The notes beneath the pieces are model-generated. The model saw only the letters and a program-made list of their open reading frames with translations. It had not been told where the DNA came from and did not search any database. A program made the position numbers and the translations under genes. Of a stretch of 64,000 bases of DNA, positions 21,232 to 28,489 are shown piece after piece. The stretch spans positions 1 through 64,000 of the forward strand of contig CAWKPE010000032.1 of the NCBI GenBank assembly GCA_963851385.1, in the 5' to 3' direction. The DNA comes from CAWEFA01 sp963851385. GTDB lineage: Bacteria > Bacteroidota > Bacteroidia > Bacteroidales > DTGW01. Every line of letters starts with the position of its first letter. Position 1 is the stretch's first letter.

Positions 21232-21399
21232 TTAACTGACTTGAGCGGTAGTGCCTATTCCACTGCCATCATCATAAGGACCAGGATTAAATTTTGTATT
21301 TCTGATATCAAGTATTTTCAATTCCGGTTTCTTCCATTCTTTTTTAGCTTTCATATTAATATCAGCTAAATTTTCCTGATTTGCCTCAATCTTTTTCAT
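21232..21399 (-). CDS. Putative lasso-peptide precursor (55 residues)
   Basis: An unlisted small ORF starting at the ATG complementary to 21397-21399. Its leader contains KKEWKKPELKILDIRNTK. The W-x-x-P-x-L pattern matches the leader motif (usually YxxPxL) recognised by PqqD-like RRE proteins of lasso pathways, and Thr35 fits the conserved Thr at position -2. Cleavage after Lys36 gives a 19-residue core, FNPGPYDDGSGIGTTAQVS. Asp falls at core positions 7 and 8, suitable for a macrolactam to the N-terminus, and the last residue is Ser, the target of paeninodin-type kinases. A lasso cyclase lies upstream on the same strand (22379-24280); B1, B2, kinase and sulfotransferase lie at 56562-59258. 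Phe at core position 1 is unusual, though Trp and Leu are known. The core boundary is inferred. No Shine-Dalgarno is seen. Confidence 0.7.
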   Translation of the reverse strand: MKKIEANQENLADINMKAKKEWKKPELKILDIRNTKFNPGPYDDGSGIGTTAQVS

Positions 21400-21502
21400 G
21401 ATATTTGGTGTTTTATACGTTTCCTTTGTACTAAGGGTTCTGTTTTTTAATCAATTATTTCGCTATGGGCTTGCAAATTACAAAAAATGTTTAACTAAAG
21501 GA

Positions 21503-21510
21503 CAAAGGTA
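21503..21510 (-). promoter_or_regulatory. Possible -7 element for the precursor gene
   Basis: The complement reads TACCTTTG, an exact TAnnTTTG match about 105 nt upstream of the precursor ATG. The -33 box is poor. If used, the precursor (and perhaps the adhesin 15 nt downstream) would be transcribed independently of the cyclase. Confidence 0.35.
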
Positions 21511-21615
21511 AATATTGTTTTTAGAAATAAAATAAGAAGTAACTATTAAAAGTTGACAAGTTATGAACTGACAGCAGACGGCTGATGGCTGAGGCAAGAG
21601 CGTGAGGTTCAGTGG

Positions 21616-21678
21616 TTATGCCCTTTAGGGCGTGTGAACAGGGAAAATAATTGAAGAGGGGAGGGCTTTAGCCCTTTT
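21616..21678. repeat. Palindromic repeat, downstream copy flanking the IS200-like gene
   Basis: Contains GCCCTTTAGGGCGTG, a spacer with TTGAAGAGG, then AGGGCTTTAGCCCTTTT. The same arrangement recurs at 22311-22380. The last bases run into the stop of the transposase gene. Confidence 0.8.
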
Positions 21679-22102
21679 ACAAATCGAACTTATATTTAGT
21701 AATAAATTCATCATACTCTTGTTGAAATGATTTCTTTTTATGATGAATTTCCTGATCACGGATATATTTCCTAATGGTATCAATTTGTGATTCACCTATT
21801 GATACAGCGAAATATTCATCCTGCCATCCAAATTTTATCGGAGTAATGCGGTTCTTGTTTATCCAGAAAGATGATTCACCTTTAAGTAAATTAATAACTG
21901 TTGCTATGTTCTGATCAGAGTTTAGCGATAGCAAACAGTGCAAGTGTTCAACTCCTCCATTTATATGATCAATAATAATGTTTTTAGTTGGAGCATAACT
22001 TCGGATATGAGCAAGTACTTGCTGTTTTATGTCAGAGGTCAGGTATGGTTTGCGATCCTTAGTTGCCCATACTGCATGAACTAATATTTTTATAAATGAC
22101 AT
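21677..22102 (-). mobile_element. tnpA: IS200/IS605-type (Y1) transposase with flanking palindromes
   Basis: A 141-residue HUH single-strand transposase. The metal-binding motif is EHLHCLL, and the probable nucleophile Tyr is in TIRKYIRDQE; KGESSFWINKN and WQDEYFAVS are typical of Bacteroidota members. Such enzymes move a single-stranded copy by recognising hairpins. There is no tnpB. Hairpin-forming repeats lie at both ends (21616-21678, 22311-22380) with two more palindromes just upstream (22116-22178). The whole unit sits between the lasso cyclase stop and the precursor gene, so it probably interrupted that operon. The ORF looks intact. Confidence 0.88.
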
Positions 22103-22115
22103 ATTTCTATTTTTT

Positions 22116-22178
22116 AAAAGGACTAAAGCCCTAAAGATAAATAATTTTGATTACTAAACTCCGTCCTGAAGGACAGAG
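22116..22178. repeat. Palindromes just upstream of the transposase
   Basis: AAAAGGACTAAAGCCCT (22116-22132) is a 16/17 reverse complement of the repeat at the far end of the unit. CTCCGTCCTGAAGGACAGAG (22159-22178) is a second hairpin with a GA loop. Both look like recognition hairpins of the IS200-like enzyme or its non-autonomous derivatives. Confidence 0.7.
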
Positions 22179-22310
22179 CTATTGAATTTATTATTATGTG
22201 TGACACATGAAACGGAAAGTCTTGGTTTGATTCAATTGTAATATTCTTTAGTATATGGATACAGAATTGATAGTGATTGTAAATAGAAGGAGCATATTTT
22301 GAGGTTTTCA

Positions 22311-22380
22311 ATTGCCACGCCCTTTAGGGCGTGGATACAGGAAGCATGATTGAAGAGGTTAGGGCTTCAGCCCTTTTGCT
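22311..22380. repeat. Palindromic repeat, upstream copy, at the cyclase stop codon
   Basis: CCACGCCCTTTAGGGCGTGG (22315-22334) is a perfect hairpin, followed by TTGAAGAGG and AGGGCTTCAGCCCTTTT. It matches 21616-21678 in order and orientation. It reaches the cyclase stop codon (22379-22381), so the end of that gene is at the repeat border. Confidence 0.85.
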
Positions 22381-24280
22381 ATTTGCTAAAATTATTTTCG
22401 TACAGCCACATTCCTGCCATACAACCTCGGGTAACTATTGAAACAAATTCATTGTAAGATTGATTATTACTTAAATTGTCCAGGCACCTTTTAATTTTGT
22501 CACAATCAATAATTCCATTTATAAAATCTGAGCCTGAAAATGAATTGACCAATTTCTGCCAACTTTGTAAATCTGCTCCTATTCTGTAATGTAAATCAGC
22601 AGCCTGCAAACCTCGCCGGGTATTCCACAGCACTTCGTCAGGCAATAAACCCTGCATTGCCCTTCGAATTAACATCCTGTCTTTTCCATCTGAAATATAA
22701 ACAGAATCAGGGACTGAAATACAAAATTCCAATATACGTTTATCCATTGTCGGGTCACGGACTTCTATGCCAAATGCTGCACCCGTTTCAAGCCAGGATT
22801 GCCCTACAATTGTTTCTCCGGGTTTAATTATTTGGAACCTCGAGTGCATTGCATCGTTTATTTTTGAAAAAGTAGGATCAAACCCAGTCTTTTTCATTTG
22901 TTCTAAAAGTTGTAATTCTCTTGCAAAGTGGAGATTTATTGCAGAGTATTTTTTCCAGGGGCTAGCTCCGTTTTTTAGGTTTTTTATGAAGTTTATAATA
23001 TATTCCGGTAATGCCGGTTTTAGAATATTTCTTTTAAAAAGTCTCCAATAAGCCAGGTTCTGAAAATTAATAACTGGTTTCTTAGGAGAAGTGTACCAGC
23101 TAAAGTAATTTGGAGTGGGCCATGATATTGTTGCATTACCGCATTGCCCGGTTAAAAGAGTACCACAACCTATGTTTCGGGCTGTTTTCATCACATCAAT
23201 AATCCAGTACGAATTGCCTGCAGCATGTACTGGTTGGTCGTGGATCCACAATGTTTTTTTTATTCCGTTCAGAACAGAAATATCTTCAGATTGTAATAAA
23301 TAATGTTCCATATTGCCATTGTGTAATACAATTTTGCTTGCCAACGTGCCTTCATCAGTAATGCGTTTAGATTTAATCAATCGATCAGATTCTTGTACGG
23401 GTACAGAAGTGAAAACCGGCAACCGGATTCCCCGACTCTTTAATATATTTGCCGCCACGACTGACACACTGGATGAATCGAGTCCAGCGCTTAAAGTTGA
23501 GCCAATTTTTTTATTGCTTCTTAAACGGCAATTGACAGCTTCTGAAAATATTTCATTAAATGCTTCAATATATTCTATTTCAGTTTTAAATTTTAATTCT
23601 TCCGATTTCTTTAAAGACCAGTATTTTGTTTTTTCAATTTTACCTGCACTTAATGTCAGATGATGAGCAGGCGGTAATCTTAAAATATCATTATAACAGG
23701 TTTGTATGCCATCTCCCGGCCAGGAGACCAATATCTGCGCAAGTTTTAATTCATTAACTTCCTTAGGTACTGCGGTTAATGTCAAAATTCCTTTAAGGGA
23801 AGAAGAAAAAACAAAAGAATCCTTTTCATGATAATAGTACAAACCGCTAATTCCATAATGATCTCTTGCCAGAAAAAGTTTTTTTTCAATTTTATTCCAG
23901 ACTGCAAAACACCAATCGCCCAAAAGATATTGGACACAATCATTTTTCCATTTGCGGTAAGCATCAAATATAAGCTCTGCATCGGTTATAAATATTTTTT
24001 TTTCGTCAGGAATATCAAGTAATTTACAGAGTTCACTTCTGTTATCAAGTCTTGATGAAGAGAAGAAAACTAACCCGCGGTCAGTATCAGTTAGTGGAAA
24101 TTTTTCATTGATCGATTCAGGAGTATTGAATAATTGCAACTGGCCAAATCCAGCTATATCGTCAAGCCATAAATATGAGCCATCGGGTCCCCAATATTTC
24201 ATGGCAGATTGCATTTGCATCAATCTCTCTTGATTCAATGGTTGTCCATTCAAATTTACTATGCCAAAAATTGCGCTCAT
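22379..24280 (-). CDS. Lasso-peptide cyclase (asparagine synthetase B homologue)
   Basis: A 633-residue protein with an N-terminal class II amidotransferase-like domain and a C-terminal asparagine-synthetase domain. It begins MSAIFGIVNLNG: the catalytic Cys2 of glutamine-hydrolysing enzymes is Ser, so it should not release ammonia from glutamine. The ATP pyrophosphatase loop STLSAGLDSSSVSVV is intact. The C-terminal GIEVRDPTMDKRILEFC and NTRRGLQAADLHYRIG resemble lasso cyclases, which adenylate an Asp/Glu side chain and form the macrolactam. The precursor candidate lies downstream on the same strand, beyond the IS200-like unit. The RRE and protease partners are at 58537-59258. An ordinary asnB is less likely because Cys2 is missing. 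There is no transporter nearby. Confidence 0.85.
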   Translation of the reverse strand: MSAIFGIVNLNGQPLNQERLMQMQSAMKYWGPDGSYLWLDDIAGFGQLQLFNTPESINEKFPLTDTDRGLVFFSSSRLDNRSELCKLLDIPDEKKIFITDAELIFDAYRKWKNDCVQYLLGDWCFAVWNKIEKKLFLARDHYGISGLYYYHEKDSFVFSSSLKGILTLTAVPKEVNELKLAQILVSWPGDGIQTCYNDILRLPPAHHLTLSAGKIEKTKYWSLKKSEELKFKTEIEYIEAFNEIFSEAVNCRLRSNKKIGSTLSAGLDSSSVSVVAANILKSRGIRLPVFTSVPVQESDRLIKSKRITDEGTLASKIVLHNGNMEHYLLQSEDISVLNGIKKTLWIHDQPVHAAGNSYWIIDVMKTARNIGCGTLLTGQCGNATISWPTPNYFSWYTSPKKPVINFQNLAYWRLFKRNILKPALPEYIINFIKNLKNGASPWKKYSAINLHFARELQLLEQMKKTGFDPTFSKINDAMHSRFQIIKPGETIVGQSWLETGAAFGIEVRDPTMDKRILEFCISVPDSVYISDGKDRMLIRRAMQGLLPDEVLWNTRRGLQAADLHYRIGADLQSWQKLVNSFSGSDFINGIIDCDKIKRCLDNLSNNQSYNEFVSIVTRGCMAGMWLYENNFSK

Positions 24281-24665
24281 TTATTTTAAATTATTTGTCT
24301 TATGCTCCATCCAAAACAACTTTAGTAATAATTATTATTCTATAATTTTAATTTTCTTGGTGAAACTTAGGGAGTAACTTTGAGTTCCTTTTTGTTACTT
24401 ATTTTTTGTACCATAAAGTTGCTCAAAGGCGATCGCAAAGTAATACAAAGTACTTTTTATATATTTATAAATTTCTCCATCACCCTTCCTCAGTATATCA
24501 GACAAGAATTTTTTCTAAATCAAAGATAATTTGATAATTTGAAAGAGTGTTTTTTGCAACCTCAATTTCTTATAGTTATATTTGATAATTGTATTTTCAG
24601 CATATATTGTAATAATATTTAATAAAGCTTAATTGGTTCAATATTGTTAATAAAATCTTAATAAT
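24281..24665. other. Divergent intergenic region between cyclase and Reg_prop gene
   Basis: About 385 AT-rich bases with no credible ORF on either strand and no second precursor-like peptide. Contains the plus-strand promoter at 24553-24584. No clear promoter for the cyclase was found. Confidence 0.5.
24553..24584 (+). promoter_or_regulatory. Promoter of the Reg_prop/SpoIIE gene
   Basis: TTTG (24553-24556), a 20-base spacer, and TATATTTG (24577-24584) match the Bacteroidota consensus. The predicted 5' leader is about 75 nt. Confidence 0.6.
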
Positions 24666-27600
24666 ATGAGACTATTGCGGTCACAAAAACTTTATTCGTT
24701 AGTAAAAATAGCGATATTAATACCTTTAGCTGTTATTGTTTTTCTGCCGGTAAAATCGCAGACATATTACTTCGATAATTATGGAGTCGCTGAAGGTCTT
24801 TATCAGTCGAAAGTATATGACATACTTCAGGACAAGGAGCATTATATCTGGATGGGTACACTTGGAGGAGTATCAAGGTTTAATGGGCGCGAGTTTGTCA
24901 ATTTTACTTCTCAAAATGGATTGGCGCAAAATGGAGTTAAAGTATTGTTTAAGGATTCAAGGGGGATAATTTGGTTGGGCCATCTTGGAGGAGGTATTTC
25001 ACGCGTTATTAAGAAAAGACCTGAGATTTATTTGCAATCCGGAACATTTATTAATAATGACATCACCGATATTGCTGAGGATAAACTTCATCGTTTGTGG
25101 GTTACTACATTTGGTTCCGGAGCATACTGCATCTTCAATCCTGATGCCAAACCACAAAAAATGCAATATGAACAGTTTAAAGGAAATAAGTTAAGCGATA
25201 GGATTTTTAATATAGCTGTTGGTCAGGATAGCAGTTTATTTCTGATAACCGATCTTGGAATAAGGAAATATAATTATTCGTCAAACTCTTTTGAACCTTT
25301 TCATCCTGAAGGGTTAACAAATTACTTTTCAATTTCCTGTATGACACAGGATCATGAGCAAAATGATTGGTTTGGAACTTATCATGGAGGTCTTTACAAA
25401 TTGAACCATAAAACCAATGAATTTAAAATTTATGACATTAGGGATGGTCTGGCCTCGAATTGGATAACAACTATAACAGAAGATTCACAAGGAAATATCT
25501 GGTTAGGTAGTTGGGGATATGGGTTAACCAGGATCGGTAAAGACGGGAAAATAAAAGTATTTAATACTTCTAATGGTTTACAGGATGATAAAATCTGGTG
25601 CATTTTTGAGGATGCTGAAGGAAATATCCTGATAGGCACTAATGAACATGGACTTTGCATATTCAAGGGTGAACAATTTATAACATATAATGAAAAAGAA
25701 GGTATTAAAAATCCACAGGTCTGGGCAATAACTCAGGATATTAGAGGCCGCTATTGGTTTGGAACTAACGAAGGAATTGATGTTTTTGATCCAAAACAAA
25801 CAACCGGAGAAAAATTCATTTATTACAACCAGGAGAATAAAAATATCTGCAACCAGGTACGTTTTTTGATTAAAGACAGGCAAAATGATATTTGGATAGG
25901 CTCTCTTGATCAGGGCGTGATGAGTTTTAAGATAAATCAAAACCGGTTTATATATGAATCTGCAATTAATGCATATATGGGTAATAATTCTCAGACCACA
26001 GCCCTAACAATTGATCCGTTTGATAATGTCTGGGTTGGTACAATTGAATATGGACTAATACGTTTCAATCCGCGTAAACAGGAAATAACTCAAATACGTC
26101 AAACAGACGGATTATTAAGTAATGAAATTACTGCATTATATGCCGACACAAAAGGCATCGTTTGGGTAGGAATGAAAGGAAAAGGCATTAATAGTATTAA
26201 GGATACAAGTATTTCAAGTTTTACTATCGGACAGGGAATTACGCCAACATGTATTACAGAAGACAAGAATGGTAAGATTTGGATTGGCACAATGGGACAA
26301 GGTATTTTTGTTCTTAATAAAAATCAACATATTCATACTTATACTGAAAATGATGGTCTGCTGGCAAATCTTATCAACCTTCTTATATGCGGAGATGATA
26401 ACAGCATATTCATTGGTACCAATAAAGGACTTAATCGGTTAGATCAGAAAGAAAATAAAATCTATAGTTATACCCGAAAAAACGGATTTACAGGAATAGA
26501 AACCAAAGATAATGCTGCATACAAAGATACACTCGGGAACATTTGGTTTGGTACAGTAAACGGAGTAATTCGTTATGATCCGTCGAAAGCAAATACTAAG
26601 CATCTGGAACCACTTACGCATATTACGCGTTTCAGAGTTAATTTAAAAGACGTTGTTATCAAACAAGGGATGAAATTGAGTTATAAAGAAAATGGTATTA
26701 TTATTGATTACCATAGTATATGCCTTGCTAATCCCGAAGCCGTGCGTTATCAGATAATGCTTGAAGGAGCTGATAAAGAATGGCAGCCTCCAACGGAACA
26801 ATCATCTGTGACTTATTCAGCATTGTCACCAAATAAGTACGTATTTAAAGTGAAAGCCAGGAATAGCAATGGAATCTGGAACTCTAAACCTGTGACTTTT
26901 GAATTTGTCATTAAACCACCTTTCTATAAAACTTGGTGGTTTATTACCTTAAGTATAATTTTAGGTGCAATATCTATAATTATATATATAAGATGGCGTG
27001 AAAAGAAACTGGTTGAAGAAAAACATATACTCGAAGAAAAAGTACGCGAACGTACATTGGAAGTAACCCAAAAGAACGAAGAACTGGCGATGAAGAACAA
27101 AGATATTACAGATAGTATCCATTATGCCCGCCGAATTCAATTTGCAATACTTCCGCCTACTATTCCATATAAAGATACTTTTATTTTATTTAAACCTAAA
27201 GATATTGTCAGTGGTGATTTTTACTGGTTTCTCCAGGAGGGAAATCATGAGTTTTTAGCTGCAGTGGATTGTACAGGTCACGGTGTACCTGGTGCCTTTA
27301 TGTCAATTATTGGTCATATATTATTAAATAAAATTGTAAAAGAATATAAAATTTACAAACCATCTGAAATATTAAACCAATTGAATAAAGAACTTATCGA
27401 AACACTTCATGGACGTGGTGAATCTTCAGATGTGGCAGATGGAATGGATTTAGCTTTAGTTTGTTATGAGCCTCATAATCACCATTTGCAATTTGCAGGA
27501 GCTTTCAACTCACTTTATCTGGTGAGAAAAAATCAACCTGTTGAATATCCTGCAGACAGGTTTAGCATTGGGAAGAATACCGGTCCGGATAAAAAATTCA

Positions 27601-27842
27601 CCAATAACGAAGTCGAAATTGAAGCTGGTGATATGATTTTTGTTTCTTCTGATGGCTATGCTGATCAATTTGGAGGTACAGACAGTAAAAAATTTAAGCG
27701 TAAAGCATTAATAGAATTATTTATTAAAATTGCACCGAAAAATGCTGATGAACAAAGAGAAATGCTTGATAAATCATTTGAGGACTGGCGCAGTGATATT
27801 GAACAGGTAGACGATGTTTTAGTAATCGGGAGAAGATTTTGA
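24666..27842 (+). CDS. Reg_prop beta-propeller sensor with Y_Y_Y domain and SpoIIE phosphatase output
   Basis: A 1058-residue transmembrane signalling protein. After an N-terminal signal or anchor come about a dozen Reg_prop repeats (IWMGTLGGVSRFNG, IWLGSWGYGLTRI, IWIGTMGQGIFVL), which make the periplasmic propellers of hybrid two-component sensors. A Y_Y_Y domain follows (about 670-765, YQIMLEGADKEWQPP), then one membrane helix (FITLSIILGAISIIIYI), a coiled coil, and a SpoIIE/PP2C domain (KPKDIVSGDFYWF, VDCTGHGVPGAFMSIIG, DGYADQFGGTDSKKF). Here a phosphatase replaces the usual histidine kinase. It probably senses an external ligand and dephosphorylates a STAS-type regulator; no partner is in the window. 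Confidence 0.9.
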   Translation: MRLLRSQKLYSLVKIAILIPLAVIVFLPVKSQTYYFDNYGVAEGLYQSKVYDILQDKEHYIWMGTLGGVSRFNGREFVNFTSQNGLAQNGVKVLFKDSRGIIWLGHLGGGISRVIKKRPEIYLQSGTFINNDITDIAEDKLHRLWVTTFGSGAYCIFNPDAKPQKMQYEQFKGNKLSDRIFNIAVGQDSSLFLITDLGIRKYNYSSNSFEPFHPEGLTNYFSISCMTQDHEQNDWFGTYHGGLYKLNHKTNEFKIYDIRDGLASNWITTITEDSQGNIWLGSWGYGLTRIGKDGKIKVFNTSNGLQDDKIWCIFEDAEGNILIGTNEHGLCIFKGEQFITYNEKEGIKNPQVWAITQDIRGRYWFGTNEGIDVFDPKQTTGEKFIYYNQENKNICNQVRFLIKDRQNDIWIGSLDQGVMSFKINQNRFIYESAINAYMGNNSQTTALTIDPFDNVWVGTIEYGLIRFNPRKQEITQIRQTDGLLSNEITALYADTKGIVWVGMKGKGINSIKDTSISSFTIGQGITPTCITEDKNGKIWIGTMGQGIFVLNKNQHIHTYTENDGLLANLINLLICGDDNSIFIGTNKGLNRLDQKENKIYSYTRKNGFTGIETKDNAAYKDTLGNIWFGTVNGVIRYDPSKANTKHLEPLTHITRFRVNLKDVVIKQGMKLSYKENGIIIDYHSICLANPEAVRYQIMLEGADKEWQPPTEQSSVTYSALSPNKYVFKVKARNSNGIWNSKPVTFEFVIKPPFYKTWWFITLSIILGAISIIIYIRWREKKLVEEKHILEEKVRERTLEVTQKNEELAMKNKDITDSIHYARRIQFAILPPTIPYKDTFILFKPKDIVSGDFYWFLQEGNHEFLAAVDCTGHGVPGAFMSIIGHILLNKIVKEYKIYKPSEILNQLNKELIETLHGRGESSDVADGMDLALVCYEPHNHHLQFAGAFNSLYLVRKNQPVEYPADRFSIGKNTGPDKKFTNNEVEIEAGDMIFVSSDGYADQFGGTDSKKFKRKALIELFIKIAPKNADEQREMLDKSFEDWRSDIEQVDDVLVIGRRF

Positions 27843-27853
27843 AAAAATTGTTT

Positions 27854-28201
27854 TCAGTTAAAATTGAATTCAGTGACCTCATTGTTTTTTACTAATGATT
27901 TGGTAATTTCATTTTTTACATTTTTACAACCCGATATCTCAAGTGCACGTTCCATCCATCCTGCAATGTTGTTTTCAACAATTTCGTCAGGTTCAGGAAA
28001 TGTTGTAATATGTGTTAAAAGACTATTACTGGTAACATTTACAACAACCATTTCCGAAGGTCGAAAATATTCAGCAAATATTCTTCCTCCACGTTCAATA
28101 ATATATTTAGGTGAGCCAAATTGAATGAAGAATTTATATATTCCGGTTAATGCTATATCAGAAATATAGCGACTTATAGTTCTGTCATATTTTATACTCA
28201 A
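27854..28201 (-). CDS. DUF2378-like protein, possibly N-terminally truncated
   Basis: The 115 residues resemble the C-terminal half of the TIGR02265/DUF2378 family known mainly from myxobacteria: ALTGIYKFFIQFGSPKYI, then FRPSEMVV, FPEPDE and IAGWMERALEISG. Family members are usually about 180 residues, so some 70 N-terminal residues seem missing. The only start is a TTG just after an in-frame stop. The upstream minus-strand frame gives a different Lys-rich ORF that I cannot match to the family. It may be a remnant or carry an unrecognised frameshift. Function unknown. It converges on the Reg_prop gene, 11 nt from its stop. Confidence 0.45.
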   Translation of the reverse strand: MSIKYDRTISRYISDIALTGIYKFFIQFGSPKYIIERGGRIFAEYFRPSEMVVVNVTSNSLLTHITTFPEPDEIVENNIAGWMERALEISGCKNVKNEITKSLVKNNEVTEFNFN

Positions 28202-28456
28202 TTCAATTTAAATAATATTTAATCGTTTTCGCAATAAGATATTTTTTCGCTTTTAGTGTCTGCATATTTCAAATTCTTTTTTTTTAACTTTCCTGCCTTG
28301 CTAAAAAAGGATTGTAAACTGGACGTTGTATGCTTGCTGTTACTGACAATTCCATTAGCTAGCGGAATTAAAGAGGTTTGCGTAAATATAAAAACCATTT
28401 TAATGCATTTGCCCTGTACATTTAATAAAAGATTATCTGTTTTAATTCAAAAAATT

Positions 28457-28464
28457 TAATTTTG
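28457..28464 (+). promoter_or_regulatory. Possible -7 element for mutA
   Basis: TAATTTTG, an exact TAnnTTTG match 25 nt before the mutA start. The -33 region is weak. Confidence 0.4.
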
Positions 28465-28489
28465 CAATTCTTTAATTAAAACTTGAAAC

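Noticed and set aside
21232..21399. The 55-codon ORF as a simple leader ORF of the adhesin
   Set aside because: Its leader motif, -2 Thr, paired Asp and terminal Ser fit a lasso precursor, and a cyclase lies on the same strand; random leader ORFs would not show this.
22379..24280. Glutamine-hydrolysing asparagine synthetase AsnB
   Set aside because: Residue 2 is Ser instead of the essential Cys, and the C-terminal motifs and neighbouring precursor favour a lasso cyclase.
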